Shown here piece by piece: positions 27,951-38,083 of a DNA stretch of 64,000 nucleotides. The notes beneath the pieces were generated by a model. It searched no databases. It was not told the origin of the DNA and saw nothing but the letters and a program-made list of their open reading frames with translations. Origin of the DNA: Prochlorococcus marinus XMU1402 (GTDB taxonomy: Bacteria; Cyanobacteriota; Cyanobacteriia; PCC-6307; Cyanobiaceae); NCBI RefSeq assembly GCF_017696205.1, contig NZ_JAAORD010000001.1, positions 248,001-312,000 of the forward strand, read 5' to 3'. Numbering within the stretch: position 1 is the stretch's first letter; every line of letters begins with the position of its first letter. The position numbers and the translations under genes are program-made.

Positions 27951-29371
27951 AGTGATTTAAATAATCTTTGTTGTATGTTGTGACTAACAATAGGGCTTGA
28001 ATAATTATTTTTTTCTAAATTAGATATCTCCCCATTTAATAATTCTGAATTTGACACTTTAGATAATTCAGGAATCCAATATTTTATATATTCGCAAATA
28101 GGATCAAATTTTTTTGCTTGGGTATATGGATTAAATATTCTAAGTGGTTTTGGATCCATACCGCTACTGGCGCTCCACTGCCATCCCCCATTATTTGCAG
28201 CTAAGTCTCCATCAACCAATGTCTCCATAAATTTTTTCTCGCCCATTTGCCAACTGCATATAAGGTCTTTTACCAGAAATGAAGCGACTATCATCCTACA
28301 TCTGTTATGCATCCAGCCAGTACTATTTAGTTGACGCATTGCAGCATCAACTATAGGTACTCCTGTTTCTCCGTTGCTCCAATGTTGAAACCATTCATTA
28401 TTGTTTTGCCATGGAAAGTGATCCCATTTTTTTCTATATGGACCTTTCTCTAGATCTGGGAAATGGAATAAGCAATGTTGATAAAATTCACGCCAAATAA
28501 GTTCTTTTTGCCAAGTTTCAATTGATAGGTAATTTTCTTGATTTGCAAAATCTGAATTTAAATTTAATGTGGCATTCCAAACTTTTCTAATGCTGATGGT
28601 GCCGAATCTGAGAGATGCACTTAGAAATGATGTCCCATTATGGGAAGGAAAATCTCTTGCAGAATTATAAGAATATATTTTTTTTTCGTTAATGAAGTTT
28701 TCTAATAGTGTTTCTGCAGCATTCTCTCCAGGTCTACAAGGGCAAATATTTGAACTTGGAAATTTGATATTTTTGATGAATTTCTCTAGAACAGAATCAG
28801 ATGAATTTATTGTCTTATTTTCTTTGAGTGTATTATCTATATCTTTAAACTGGAAAACAACTTTATCTTGGTCATATGAACCTAATAAATTTATTTTTGA
28901 TTTAAGGTTTTTATAAAAAGGTCCATAAACTGTATAAGGTTTGTTATTCCCCGAAAATATTTTTAAAGGTTCTATTAATAAGTGATCCCAAGTTTCAATA
29001 ACTTGAATATTTTGTTCTTTTAAATTTTTTTTTATTTGTAAGTCGCGATTAATCTCATAAGGTTCAATTGATTTATTCCAAAAAACAAATTTAGCATCTA
29101 TAGTCATTGCTAATTTAGGAATTATTAATACTGGATCGCCTTCTTCAAAAACTATTCTACTTCCCATTTTTTTCCATTTATTTCCTAATTCTTGAAGCGA
29201 ATTTCCTAAAAACCAAGCTCTTGAGCTTGCATTGAAATCGTGTGAGTAATTTTTATCAAATATATAGGTTGAAGTAATAGCGTTTGATAATGAAAATGCT
29301 TTAATTAAAGCTTGATTATCAAATATTCTTAAATCCTTTCTATGCCAAAAAAGTATTCTAGGTTTATTCAT
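27935..29371 (-). CDS. phrA: deoxyribodipyrimidine photolyase
   Basis: A 478-residue cryptochrome/photolyase-family enzyme that uses blue light to split cyclobutane pyrimidine dimers. The N-terminal antenna domain begins PRILFWHRKDLRIFDNQAL. The FAD domain includes WREFYQHCLFHFPDLEKG, the GIP-like WSNGETGVPIVDAAMRQL, and WMHNRCRMIVASFLVKDL, followed by DGDLAANNGGWQW. These fit class I photolyases with all major FAD contacts. Its start codon overlaps the stop of the Nudix gene by 4 bases, so the two are translationally coupled. High-light strains depend on this repair. Confidence 0.95.
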   Translation of the reverse strand: MNKPRILFWHRKDLRIFDNQALIKAFSLSNAITSTYIFDKNYSHDFNASSRAWFLGNSLQELGNKWKKMGSRIVFEEGDPVLIIPKLAMTIDAKFVFWNKSIEPYEINRDLQIKKNLKEQNIQVIETWDHLLIEPLKIFSGNNKPYTVYGPFYKNLKSKINLLGSYDQDKVVFQFKDIDNTLKENKTINSSDSVLEKFIKNIKFPSSNICPCRPGENAAETLLENFINEKKIYSYNSARDFPSHNGTSFLSASLRFGTISIRKVWNATLNLNSDFANQENYLSIETWQKELIWREFYQHCLFHFPDLEKGPYRKKWDHFPWQNNNEWFQHWSNGETGVPIVDAAMRQLNSTGWMHNRCRMIVASFLVKDLICSWQMGEKKFMETLVDGDLAANNGGWQWSASSGMDPKPLRIFNPYTQAKKFDPICEYIKYWIPELSKVSNSELLNGEISNLEKNNYSSPIVSHNIQQRLFKSLYAEI

Positions 29372-29931
29372 AACTTCTCTAAAAATTGTTTGGCTCTAAA
29401 CCAAGCTGTCACAGTTTTTGCATCGAGAATTTCATCCCCACTAGAAATAAGATTATCTAGTTCGTAGGGATTTAAAATTAATACTTCTATATCTTCATCT
29501 AAATCGCCTTTAACCTCGCAATTTAGTTTGCTTAAATCACGCGCTAAAAATAAATAAATTTCTTCATCTGCATAACCTGGAGCAGGGACAAGAGTTCCTA
29601 GTTCATCCCATTTGTTTGCACTGAATCCTGTCTCTTCTTGTATCTCTCTTTTAATTGAATCAATAGGTGTTTCACCTATTTCTAATGTACCTGCTGGAAA
29701 TTCTAATAAATACCTTGAAACAGCAAATCTATATTGCCGAAGAATGATAACTTTTTTATCTTTTGTAATAGGAACTGCTAATGCTGCACCGGGATGTTTG
29801 ATGTATCCATATTCACCTTCATGTCCATTTGGAAGCTCAATTCTATTTATTTCGAAACTAAATTTTTTAGACTTTAACTCAGATATTTTTTCTTTAAAAA
29901 TTGATCTTTTTATAAGGTTTTTGTTGCCCAT
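29368..29931 (-). CDS. Nudix hydrolase (ADP-ribose pyrophosphatase type)
   Basis: A 187-residue Nudix enzyme. The Nudix box is intact as GTLEIGETPIDSIKREIQEE followed by TG. An upstream GAALAVPITKDKKVIILRQY segment and APGYADEEIYLFLA resemble ADP-ribose pyrophosphatases. It may clear ADP-ribose or related nucleotides; the exact substrate is an inference. It is the upstream partner of photolyase, with ATGA-type overlap, and folK lies 46 bases further upstream on the same strand. Confidence 0.9.
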   Translation of the reverse strand: MGNKNLIKRSIFKEKISELKSKKFSFEINRIELPNGHEGEYGYIKHPGAALAVPITKDKKVIILRQYRFAVSRYLLEFPAGTLEIGETPIDSIKREIQEETGFSANKWDELGTLVPAPGYADEEIYLFLARDLSKLNCEVKGDLDEDIEVLILNPYELDNLISSGDEILDAKTVTAWFRAKQFLEKL

Positions 29932-29977
29932 AATTTTTAAATAAAAATAGCCTAACAGTTATTTTTTGGTTTTGAAA

Positions 29978-30556
29978 TCATTTAATAGACCATTTTGGGT
30001 TATCAAGTTTTTTGATTTTTTGGCTTCTACTTAAGATTTCAGAGAGTGGCGTAATAACGAAATTCCGATTCATGAATCTAGGGTGAGGTAAAGTTAATTC
30101 TTCGTCAACTGTGTGAAAATCTTCCCACCAAAGAATATCTAAATCGAGACATCTTGATAGCCATTTCTTCCCCATTGGCGTTTTTTCTCGTCCGAAAAAT
30201 CTTTCTAACTTTTTAAGTTCTTTTAAAAGTAACTTCGCTTTTTTATTTGATGGTTTTGGAAAGGAATTACTTTTTATAAGCAATAGAGTATTTAAATAAT
30301 TTGGCTGCTCATTTTCAACTCCATGAGGTAATGTCTCGTAAATTGAAGACCAAAAAAAGGTTGCATGAAATTTTATTTTCTCTTCTTTTTTTTTGTTGGA
30401 ATGATCTCCCCACTCATTTATTATTTCTTCTATTTTTGGTCTGCAAATTAATAGTGTCTCAAGAGGGCTTCCGAATTTACTATCAATATTTGCTCCGAGG
30501 GATATACATAGTCCATTTTTGATATTAAGATTTGATAATTCCACTACAAAAAACAA
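29978..30556 (-). CDS. folK: 6-hydroxymethyl-7,8-dihydropterin pyrophosphokinase
   Basis: A 192-residue HPPK of folate synthesis. Family motifs are present: [13 protein letters not shown] near 19-31, [14 protein letters not shown] near 82-95, [17 protein letters not shown] (the RxLDLDILxx metal/ATP motif), and [16 protein letters not shown]. It is slightly longer than the E. coli form because of an insertion. It is divergent from chlD, with 36 bases between the two starts. Confidence 0.93.
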   Translation of the reverse strand: MFFVVELSNLNIKNGLCISLGANIDSKFGSPLETLLICRPKIEEIINEWGDHSNKKKEEKIKFHATFFWSSIYETLPHGVENEQPNYLNTLLLIKSNSFPKPSNKKAKLLLKELKKLERFFGREKTPMGKKWLSRCLDLDILWWEDFHTVDEELTLPHPRFMNRNFVITPLSEILSRSQKIKKLDNPKWSIK

Positions 30557-30592
30557 AGTTATTGGATAAATTCTATATCAGGCATTTTTAAA

Positions 30593-32773
30593 GTGATTTT
30601 GAACCCAGAGTTAAAAGAAAAAAGAGAAATAAAAGATTTAATGAAGTCGAAGGATTCTTTTAGAGCTTTCCCTTTGGCGGCAATTACAGGTCATAGTTTA
30701 TTGAAATTATCTTTGCTTTTGGCAGCAGTTGATCCTAGCTTAGGAGGAGTGATTATCGCTGGCGGAAGAGGTACTGGCAAGTCAGTATTGGCTAGGGGTT
30801 TGCATACTTTGCTTCCTCCTATAGAGGTTTTAGATATTGAATCAATACTGGAAAAGTTGACTAAGAGAAATAGTAATACTTCATTAAGACCTATTGGTAG
30901 GAATCTAGATCCAGATAAACCAGCGGAATGGGATATTAGTACTAACAAATTGTTAGAGGAGGCAATTGGAAGTGATTATTTGAATCAAACTGAAGAAATT
31001 CCAAAAAAAGTAAGAGAAGCCCCATTTATTCAGGTTCCCATTGGCATAACTGAAGACAGACTTGTTGGATCAATTGACGTCGCTGCCTCATTAAGTACGG
31101 GCGAACAAGTTTTTCAGCCTGGAATTTTGGCTGAGGCTCATAGAGGTGTTCTTTATGTTGATGATATAAATTTATTGGATGATGGCATTGTAAATTTAAT
31201 TCTTGAAGCTACAGGAAGAGAGAAAAATAATATTGAAAGAGATGGTTTAAGCCTTTCTCATCCTTCCAAGTCACTTTTAATAGCGACTTATAATCCTGAA
31301 GAAGGTGTTTTAAGAGATCATGTTTTAGATCGTTTTGCTATTGTGCTTTCCGCAGATCAATCTATTGATAATGCTCAAAGAGTTGAGATTACAAAATCTG
31401 TTTTATCACACGCAGAAAATAATATTAAATTTTCAGAAAAATGGTCTGAAGAATCTGATAATTTATCCACTCAATTAATTTTGGCAAGGCAATGGTTAAA
31501 GGATGTCAAGATAACAAAAGAGCAAATAACCTATTTAGTGAATGAAGCTCTTAGAGGAGGAGTAGAAGGGCATAGGTCAGAATTATTTGCTGTAAAAGTA
31601 GCGAAGGCTAATGCAGCTCTTCGAGGCGATGACAATGTAAATTCTGAAGACCTAAAAGTCGCAGTAAGGTTAGTTATTCTTCCACGAGCAATGCAAATAC
31701 CTCCAGAAGATGATGATATTCAACCACCACCTCCAGAGGATCAAAGTCCACCACCACCGCCTCAATCAAATAATGAAGAGTCTGAACCTGAGACTAGTGA
31801 AAATAATAATGAGCAAGACCAAGAACAAGAAGATAATTCTGATGGAGAAGAAGAATCTACTCCCGAAATACCTGAAGAATTCATATTAGACCCTGAAGCA
31901 TGTATGGTTGATCCTGATTTATTGCTTTTTTCATCAGCTAAAGCTAAAGCAGGGAATAGCGGGAGTAGATCAGTCATATTCAGTGACAGTAGAGGAAGAT
32001 ATGTAAAACCTATTATTCCAAGAGGTAAAGTAAAAAGAATTGCTGTAGATGCTACCCTTCGAGCTGCTGCTCCTTATCAAAAATCGAGAAGATTAAGAAA
32101 CCCTAATAAATCAATAGTTATTGAAGAAAATGATTTTAGGGCAAAGCTTCTCCAAAAAAAGGCTGGGGCTTTAGTAATTTTTCTAGTTGATGCTAGTGGC
32201 TCTATGGCTTTAAATAGAATGCAAAGTGCCAAAGGGGCTGTAATAAGACTTTTAACAGAGGCATATGAGAATAGAGATGAAGTAGCTCTTATTCCTTTTA
32301 GAGGTAATCAGGCCGAAGTGCTTTTGCCTCCAACAAGATCAATAACTGCTGCAAAAAGAAGGTTGGAAACAATGCCTTGTGGTGGAGGATCCCCTTTGGC
32401 TCATGGACTAACTCAATCAGCAAAAGTAGCAAAAAATGCACTTTCAACAGGAGATATAGGTCAAGTCATTGTCGTGGGGATCACTGATGGACGAGGAAAT
32501 GTACCATTAGGATTATCTCTAGGACAAAATGAGGTTGCAGAAAAAAATAATAAGGATGATAATGTCGATTTAAAGCAAGAGGTGCTTGATATTGCTGCAA
32601 AATATCCCATGCTTGGGATAAAACTCTTAGTAATTGATACAGAGAGAAAATTTATAGCAAGTGGATTTGGTAAAGAATTAGCAGAGGCAGCTCAAGGAAA
32701 ATATGTCCAACTGCCAAAAGCTACTGATAAAGCAATCGCAGCTATGGCTTTAAATGCTATAAATGAATTCTAA
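30593..32773 (+). CDS. chlD: magnesium-protoporphyrin chelatase subunit D
   Basis: A 726-residue ChlD, the AAA+ plus von Willebrand A subunit of the ATP-driven enzyme that inserts magnesium into protoporphyrin IX. The AAA+ part has GGRGTGKS at 57-64. A proline-rich then acidic linker ([15 protein letters not shown] and many Glu/Asp) follows near 375-430. The C-terminal VWA domain carries the metal-site motif DASGSM. The GTG at 30593 gives 16 residues more than an ATG at 30641, which is closer to the usual family start, so the true start may be 30641. chlH and chlI are elsewhere. Confidence 0.95.
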   Translation: MILNPELKEKREIKDLMKSKDSFRAFPLAAITGHSLLKLSLLLAAVDPSLGGVIIAGGRGTGKSVLARGLHTLLPPIEVLDIESILEKLTKRNSNTSLRPIGRNLDPDKPAEWDISTNKLLEEAIGSDYLNQTEEIPKKVREAPFIQVPIGITEDRLVGSIDVAASLSTGEQVFQPGILAEAHRGVLYVDDINLLDDGIVNLILEATGREKNNIERDGLSLSHPSKSLLIATYNPEEGVLRDHVLDRFAIVLSADQSIDNAQRVEITKSVLSHAENNIKFSEKWSEESDNLSTQLILARQWLKDVKITKEQITYLVNEALRGGVEGHRSELFAVKVAKANAALRGDDNVNSEDLKVAVRLVILPRAMQIPPEDDDIQPPPPEDQSPPPPPQSNNEESEPETSENNNEQDQEQEDNSDGEEESTPEIPEEFILDPEACMVDPDLLLFSSAKAKAGNSGSRSVIFSDSRGRYVKPIIPRGKVKRIAVDATLRAAAPYQKSRRLRNPNKSIVIEENDFRAKLLQKKAGALVIFLVDASGSMALNRMQSAKGAVIRLLTEAYENRDEVALIPFRGNQAEVLLPPTRSITAAKRRLETMPCGGGSPLAHGLTQSAKVAKNALSTGDIGQVIVVGITDGRGNVPLGLSLGQNEVAEKNNKDDNVDLKQEVLDIAAKYPMLGIKLLVIDTERKFIASGFGKELAEAAQGKYVQLPKATDKAIAAMALNAINEF

Positions 32774-32780
32774 ATATTTC

Positions 32781-33626
32781 TTATGGATAAATTTCGTTAA
32801 GGAATTTTGAAAGTCCAATCGTTAAATCTCTTATAGATTTCATTAATTCTTTATCATCTTTTAATTGTATAAAATCATCACTCATATCATCTATTTTGCT
32901 AGAGATAGATCTAGCCGCATTAATCGTTAATTTAATGTCATTAAGGGTTTCTTTATCATCGATAAATGACAAAATATTATTCAAATGATCAGCAGCAATC
33001 GTAATTTCATTAATTAGAGGTTTAATTCTAAGTATTTCTTGTTTCGATAAATAAATTAATTCATCAAGGTTTTCTTGGGTTTTATCAAATTGATCAATAG
33101 AGTTGACTATGTTTTCTATTAAGTTTTCTTGATTTGATACTTTTAAAATTTGACTTATTCTATTAGTTATATTTGAAAGACTTGATAGTTGTTTCCCAGT
33201 GATAATGTCACCCTGACAAACAATTAATTTGGAATCGCATTTTTCTGATGTAGGTTTTGCGATGTTTTTAGGAATTATTTTTTCACTTGTTTCTAAAGCA
33301 ACTTGCACATCTCCTCCAAGAAAAGAATTTGTAACCACTCTTGCAAATGCTGGCTTAGGGAGAACAATTTCAGGATTATTTAAAAATATTTTTGCTTTAA
33401 TTGATTCATTAGTAAAAATGATATCTTCTATTGACCCTACTAAAATTCCTCTGTAGGTAACTGGCGATTTTTTGGATAAACCACTTGCGTTATTGAATTC
33501 CGCAAAGAGATACCAATTTTTTGAAGATAATCTTACTCCCCTCAGCCAAAAAGAAAAAAATGTAAATATCAAAATTCCTCCTAACAAGGAAAATCCAACT
33601 ATTGAGTCTCGTAAGCTTCTACGCAT
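32781..33626 (-). CDS. MCE-domain lipid transport protein (MlaD type)
   Basis: A 281-residue protein with one N-terminal membrane span (about 10-29) and an MCE/MlaD domain (LFAEFNNASGLSKKSPVTYR, then GILVGSIEDIIF). The long C-terminal part is helical with probable coiled coil. In other bacteria and chloroplasts such proteins bind lipids between membranes as part of an ABC transporter. It follows the ABC ATPase gene by 5 bases on the same strand. The permease gene is not adjacent. Confidence 0.88.
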   Translation of the reverse strand: MRRSLRDSIVGFSLLGGILIFTFFSFWLRGVRLSSKNWYLFAEFNNASGLSKKSPVTYRGILVGSIEDIIFTNESIKAKIFLNNPEIVLPKPAFARVVTNSFLGGDVQVALETSEKIIPKNIAKPTSEKCDSKLIVCQGDIITGKQLSSLSNITNRISQILKVSNQENLIENIVNSIDQFDKTQENLDELIYLSKQEILRIKPLINEITIAADHLNNILSFIDDKETLNDIKLTINAARSISSKIDDMSDDFIQLKDDKELMKSIRDLTIGLSKFLNEIYP

Positions 33627-33631
33627 AATTT

Positions 33632-34417
33632 CTAAATGTCTTTAGGTTGCATTGGACCATCAAGTTTCCCATGTCTAAATTGAAATACATAGGGATCATC
33701 ACTTTCTTTGAATTCATCAATAGAACCTGCCCATCTAAATCTTCCTCCATAAAGCATTACAACTTTATCTGATGTCCTTTCTATAGTACTAAGAACATGG
33801 CTAACAACAATAGATGATCCTTTCGCTTTATCATTTGTCTTATTAATCAAATCTTCAATTCTAGATGAGGCAATTGGATCAAGACCTGCAGTCGGCTCAT
33901 CAAAAAGTAATAAAGGTTTAGTTTGTGAATTAAGAGTTGGATCCGTAATTAAAGCTCTAGCAAAACTTACTCTTTTTTGCATGCCTCCGCTTAATTCGTT
34001 CGGAAGTTTTTTTTCAACATTGAATAAACCCACTTCAGCCAAACAATCACTTACGATTTCATGGATTAACTTTTTGGATAAGTTTTTATTTTTTCTTAGG
34101 AGAAAACCTACATTTTCTTCAATAGTTAAAGATCCCAGTAATGCTGGGTTTTGAAAAACTAGTCTTACATCAGGAGGATTATTTTGATCTAATCTTAAAT
34201 ATGATTGTTTTTCACCAAATATCCTTAATTCTCCTTTAGTAGGTAAAATCAAGCCTGCTAATATTTTTAGAATTGTTGATTTACCCGACCCTGAAGGGCC
34301 AACAATAGCTAATTTTTCTCCCTCATTAAGTTCAAAATTTAGTTGCTTAAGTACATTAATTTCACCCCAGCTTATCGAGAGGTTTTTTGCTTCAATTGCG
34401 TGTTTTGATTTTTTCAA
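33632..34417 (-). CDS. ABC transporter ATP-binding protein (Mla/TGD-like)
   Basis: A 261-residue ABC ATPase with Walker A GPSGSGKST near 39-47, the Q loop in VRLVFQNPAL, signature LSGGMQKRVSFARAL and Walker B LLLFDEPTAGLDP. The LSGGMQKR form is typical of MlaF/TGD3-like lipid transporters. Together with the adjacent MCE gene it forms two of the three parts; the permease must be encoded elsewhere. It is the upstream gene of the pair and divergent from the YvcK-family gene. Confidence 0.92.
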   Translation of the reverse strand: MKKSKHAIEAKNLSISWGEINVLKQLNFELNEGEKLAIVGPSGSGKSTILKILAGLILPTKGELRIFGEKQSYLRLDQNNPPDVRLVFQNPALLGSLTIEENVGFLLRKNKNLSKKLIHEIVSDCLAEVGLFNVEKKLPNELSGGMQKRVSFARALITDPTLNSQTKPLLLFDEPTAGLDPIASSRIEDLINKTNDKAKGSSIVVSHVLSTIERTSDKVVMLYGGRFRWAGSIDEFKESDDPYVFQFRHGKLDGPMQPKDI

Positions 34418-34554
34418 AACCTATAAATGGAAAAATTCATCTTCCTTTACATATTGCCTATTTTTAGAAATAAAAAAAGTATGTTTTAATTTGATTTATA
34501 ATGAATTTATGAAGTTTTAAATTAATTTGAGAAAAATAATTAAAGAGGTTTTTA

Positions 34555-35940
34555 ATGAATAAGCGTAGAACAAGAATAAGTAGGCACTATAAATATTTTA
34601 AAAAGTCTAATTTTGGCTTAGTAAACAAAATTTCGCGAATCTTAAGTTGGCTTTTGCCAGGACTTGTTATCAAAAGATGGATGATGACATCTGCAATAGG
34701 ATTTTTGACTTCATTATTAGGAATTGCAATATGGACAAATTTAAGGCCACTTTATTGGCTTATTGAAGTCTTTTTTTGGTTAATGACAGGTTTAACTAGT
34801 ATCTTGCCTGTTTCATTATTGGGACCATTAATCTTCGTTGTTGGACTTTTATTAATCGGGATTGGACAAAATAGAAGTATCAACTCTATTCAAAAAGCAC
34901 TTGTTCCGGAAAAAAGTACATTCTTAGTTGACGCATTGAGAGTTAAGAGTAAATTAAACAGAGGTCCTAATATAGTTGCGATTGGCGGAGGTACTGGATT
35001 ATCTACTTTATTGAAGGGTCTCAAAAATTACAGCAATAATATTACAGCAATCGTAACTGTTTCAGATGATGGTGGAAGTAGTGGAATTCTTAGGAAACAG
35101 TTAGGTGTCCAACCTCCAGGAGATATTAGAAATTGTTTGGCTGCTTTATCAAACGAAGAACCCATTTTAACAAGATTATTTCAATATAGATTTTCAGGTG
35201 GAAGTGATTTAGAGGGACATAGTTTTGGAAATTTATTCTTATCAGCTTTAACAACCATTACAGGAAGTTTAGAAAAAGCAGTACAAGCATCCAGTAAGGT
35301 TTTAGCGGTTCAAGGTCAAGTTCTACCTTCAACGAATATTGATGTTATTTTATGGGCTGAATTAGAGGATGGTAAAAAAATTTTTGGAGAAAGTAATATC
35401 AGTAAATCTCAAAAAGCAATTTCAAGGATTGGTTACTTACCTGAAAATCCTTCTGCACTGCCAAGTGCTCTCGAATCTATAAAAGAAGCCGACTTAATTG
35501 TTCTTGGCCCTGGTAGTTTATATACTTCTTTATTGCCAAACTTATTAGTGCCAGAAATAGTAGATGCTTTATTGCAAAGTAATGCTCCTAAAATTTACAT
35601 TAGTAATTTGATGACTCAGCCTGGTGAAACAGATGGACTTGATGTTTATAAACATATTAAATCAATAGAAAAACAATTATCAAACTTTGGAGTTAATACT
35701 CGAATTTTTAACGCAATCTTATCTCAGATTCATTTTGAAAAGTCTCCACTAGTGGATTACTACGAGAGTAGAGGTGCAGAACCAGTCAAATGTAATAAAG
35801 AAAAATTATTATCTGAAGGCTATTATGTTTTGCAGGCACCATTGTACTCAAAAAGGATAACCCCAACTCTGAGGCATGACCCTAGAAGGCTGGCAAGAGC
35901 GGTTATGTTTATGTACCGAAAATTAAAGAAATTAAACTAA
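34555..35940 (+). CDS. YvcK/CofD-like protein
   Basis: A 461-residue protein of the gluconeogenesis-factor YvcK (UPF0052) family, related to CofD. The first about 130 residues contain two to three hydrophobic spans, so the protein is probably membrane-anchored. The enzyme-like domain begins at [16 protein letters not shown] near 142-157 and includes [16 protein letters not shown] and [15 protein letters not shown]. YvcK of Bacillus binds UDP-sugars and affects cell shape; the cyanobacterial role is unknown. Its end overlaps the convergent ndhJ stop by 4 bases. Confidence 0.88.
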   Translation: MNKRRTRISRHYKYFKKSNFGLVNKISRILSWLLPGLVIKRWMMTSAIGFLTSLLGIAIWTNLRPLYWLIEVFFWLMTGLTSILPVSLLGPLIFVVGLLLIGIGQNRSINSIQKALVPEKSTFLVDALRVKSKLNRGPNIVAIGGGTGLSTLLKGLKNYSNNITAIVTVSDDGGSSGILRKQLGVQPPGDIRNCLAALSNEEPILTRLFQYRFSGGSDLEGHSFGNLFLSALTTITGSLEKAVQASSKVLAVQGQVLPSTNIDVILWAELEDGKKIFGESNISKSQKAISRIGYLPENPSALPSALESIKEADLIVLGPGSLYTSLLPNLLVPEIVDALLQSNAPKIYISNLMTQPGETDGLDVYKHIKSIEKQLSNFGVNTRIFNAILSQIHFEKSPLVDYYESRGAEPVKCNKEKLLSEGYYVLQAPLYSKRITPTLRHDPRRLARAVMFMYRKLKKLN

Positions 35941-36467
35941 TAAGCATCTTGAAGTTCATAGAAATCTGGCTGAATATAATCTTTTCTTAATGGCCATCCT
36001 CTCCAGTCTTCAGGCATCAAGAGTCTTTTGGGATTAGGGTGATCAGTAAAATTTATTCCATACATGTCATAAGTCTCTCTTTCTTGCCAATCGCTTCCTT
36101 TAAAGATTTTATATAAACTAGGGATCGATAAATTAGAGTCTCTTTTCAAAAATACTTTTAATCTAACTTCTTTTATTTTTTCAATCTTTTGTAGATCATC
36201 AACAGTTATAAAATGATAGAAACTAACAAGATTTTTACCTGGTCCTTCGTCATAACCACCTTGACATTGGAGATAGTTGAAACCGTAATTTCTTAAGGCA
36301 GTTACTGCTTCATATAATTTGTTAGGTTCCACAGAAATGATTTCAATTCCTAAGTGATCATTAGATAAAGATTGATTTGGAATCCCATCTTTAGACAAGG
36401 ATTGACTTATAAATCCATCTTTTTCTATCGAAGTATCTGAGGATTTGGCTAAACCGTCTTTTTCCAT
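35937..36467 (-). CDS. ndhJ: NAD(P)H-quinone oxidoreductase subunit J
   Basis: A 176-residue NdhJ, part of the NDH-1 hydrophilic arm used for cyclic electron flow and respiration. The core shows [35 protein letters not shown] near 131-148 and [10 protein letters not shown]. The first 38 residues are a polar extension with a near-exact ten-residue repeat (see the repeat entry). The start overlaps the ndhK stop by one base, and ndhC is upstream, giving the standard ndhC-K-J order. Confidence 0.93.
   Translation of the reverse strand: MEKDGLAKSSDTSIEKDGFISQSLSKDGIPNQSLSNDHLGIEIISVEPNKLYEAVTALRNYGFNYLQCQGGYDEGPGKNLVSFYHFITVDDLQKIEKIKEVRLKVFLKRDSNLSIPSLYKIFKGSDWQERETYDMYGINFTDHPNPKRLLMPEDWRGWPLRKDYIQPDFYELQDAY
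36357..36416 (-). repeat. two 30-base tandem repeat units in the 5' end of ndhJ
   Basis: Units at 36357-36386 and 36387-36416 match at 22 of 30 positions by eye. They encode [10 protein letters not shown] and [10 protein letters not shown], residues 17-36 of NdhJ. The period is a multiple of three, so the frame is kept. It looks like a recent in-frame duplication in the N-terminal extension. Confidence 0.7.
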
Positions 36468-37201
36468 TACTTTTCTTCAGAATTAATAATTTCAGTTTTT
36501 TCAGAGTTTTCAGGAAATTCAGTTATTTTTTCTTTTTTGGAGGAAGGAATGGCTTTAGCTGAAGTTTTACTTAGATATTCACCTGTATTTTCTGAGAAAA
36601 CAAGATTCATTTCATGATCAGATGTTATGTATCTGTGGGTTTGTTCTGATTTTGCACGCTCTAAAATTGATTCATTACCAACTTTTTTTCTTAATTTTAT
36701 GACTGCATCAAATATTGCTTCTGGCCTTGGGGGACAGCCTGGAAGGTATAAGTCAACAGGTATTAATTTATCAACACCTCTGACCGCGGTGGTAGAGTCT
36801 GCGCTAAACATACCTCCTGTAATTGTACAAGCACCCATAGCAATAACATACTTTGGTTCTGGCATCTGCTCATAAAGTCTTACCAAGGCTGGTGCCATTT
36901 TCATCGTTACTGTTCCTGCAACTATTAATAAATCTGCTTGCCTTGGCGAGCTTCTAGGTACTAATCCAAATCTATCAAAATCAAATCTTGAACCAATTAA
37001 AGCAGCAAATTCTATAAAACAACATGCTGTTCCATATAAGAGGGGCCATAGACTACTTAGTCTAGCCCAGTTGTGAAGATCGTCTAAACTTGTCAATATT
37101 ATGTTTTCACTTAAATCCGTGGTAACTTGCGGAGCACCAAGTGGATTACAAGTACCCTCTCTGATTTCTCTTATTGTTTTTGGGGATAATTGTGGATTCA
37201 A
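36467..37201 (-). CDS. ndhK: NAD(P)H-quinone oxidoreductase subunit K
   Basis: A 244-residue NdhK with the tetranuclear Fe-S ligands: Cys-Cys in [12 protein letters not shown], a third in [10 protein letters not shown], and a fourth in [14 protein letters not shown]. The last about 35 residues are a variable polar tail. It starts with TTG at 37201. The next gene upstream, ndhC, ends 5 bases away, and ndhJ follows with a one-base overlap, so the three are one operon in the hydrophilic/membrane junction of NDH-1. Confidence 0.95.
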   Translation of the reverse strand: MNPQLSPKTIREIREGTCNPLGAPQVTTDLSENIILTSLDDLHNWARLSSLWPLLYGTACCFIEFAALIGSRFDFDRFGLVPRSSPRQADLLIVAGTVTMKMAPALVRLYEQMPEPKYVIAMGACTITGGMFSADSTTAVRGVDKLIPVDLYLPGCPPRPEAIFDAVIKLRKKVGNESILERAKSEQTHRYITSDHEMNLVFSENTGEYLSKTSAKAIPSSKKEKITEFPENSEKTEIINSEEK

Positions 37202-37205
37202 TTTT

Positions 37206-37568
37206 TTAACTCCATTCTAAAGCACCTTTTCTCCATGCGTAAGCCAAAGCGATAACGAGTATTGCAATGAAAATTAATGCCTCAATAAATGCTAACAAGC
37301 CTAATCTATTAAAGGCAACAGCCCAAGGATAAAGAAATACTGTTTCAACATCAAATATAACGAAAACTAAGGCGAACATGTAATAACGAATATTAAATTG
37401 AATCCATGCTCCTCCTATAGGCTCCATTCCTGATTCATATGTTAGTTTTCTTTCCCCAGTTCTGCCTTTAGGGGCAACTATGAGATTAGTAACTAGAGCC
37501 AATATTGGGACAGCAGCCGCAATTAGGAGGAAACCTAAAAAATATTCATAACCTGATAATAAAAACAT
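37206..37568 (-). CDS. ndhC: NAD(P)H-quinone oxidoreductase subunit C (subunit 3)
   Basis: A 120-residue membrane subunit of NDH-1 with three hydrophobic spans. [20 protein letters not shown] at about 34-53 is the conserved loop near the quinone site, and [16 protein letters not shown] is the second signature. Length is normal. It is the first gene of the ndhC-ndhK-ndhJ operon and is divergent from the rubredoxin gene. Confidence 0.96.
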   Translation of the reverse strand: MFLLSGYEYFLGFLLIAAAVPILALVTNLIVAPKGRTGERKLTYESGMEPIGGAWIQFNIRYYMFALVFVIFDVETVFLYPWAVAFNRLGLLAFIEALIFIAILVIALAYAWRKGALEWS

Positions 37569-37645
37569 CTTAAAAAATTAATTTTGAATAAAAGTCGCTT
37601 AATTTAGCAAAATCTTTTAAAGTTCTTAAAGAATAATAATAAACC

Positions 37646-38074
37646 GTGAGTGAAAACATTCAACCAGCCTCTGAGGAAAACAAAATAGTTGAAAACTTTG
37701 AGAAAGAAGAACTTTCTAAAAACTCCTCTGGAGCAAATGTTGAACAACCTCTCATTAATTTAGAACAAAATAGATTTGAATGTAGAAGCTGTGGATACAT
37801 TTATGATCCTTCCGAAGGAAATAAAAAATTAAACATACCCAAAAATACGCCTTTTTCAGAGTTGGATGGGAATACCTTCGCATGCCCCGTCTGCCGGGCT
37901 GGCAAAAACTTTTATAAGGATATAGGTCCTAAATCTAAACCTAGTGGTTTTGAAGAGAATTTGGTTTATGGCTTTGGTTTTAATAGTTTACCTCCTGGAC
38001 AAAAAAATATATTGATTTTTGGAGGGCTGGCCTTTGCTGCTGCTATGTTCCTTTCTTTGTACTCTTTGCATTAA
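37646..38074 (+). CDS. rub: membrane-anchored rubredoxin (RubA type)
   Basis: A 142-residue protein starting with GTG. An acidic N-terminal extension of about 45 residues precedes the rubredoxin domain, with iron ligands in CRSCGYIYDPSEG (about 49-61) and CPVCRAGKNF (about 82-91). A C-terminal hydrophobic helix follows (about 120-140). This is the RubA form, which is needed for assembly of photosystem II or I in other phototrophs. It is the first of a run with ycf48 and psbEFLJ, a conserved photosystem II assembly cluster. Confidence 0.93.
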   Translation: MSENIQPASEENKIVENFEKEELSKNSSGANVEQPLINLEQNRFECRSCGYIYDPSEGNKKLNIPKNTPFSELDGNTFACPVCRAGKNFYKDIGPKSKPSGFEENLVYGFGFNSLPPGQKNILIFGGLAFAAAMFLSLYSLH

Positions 38075-38083
38075 TATATATAA

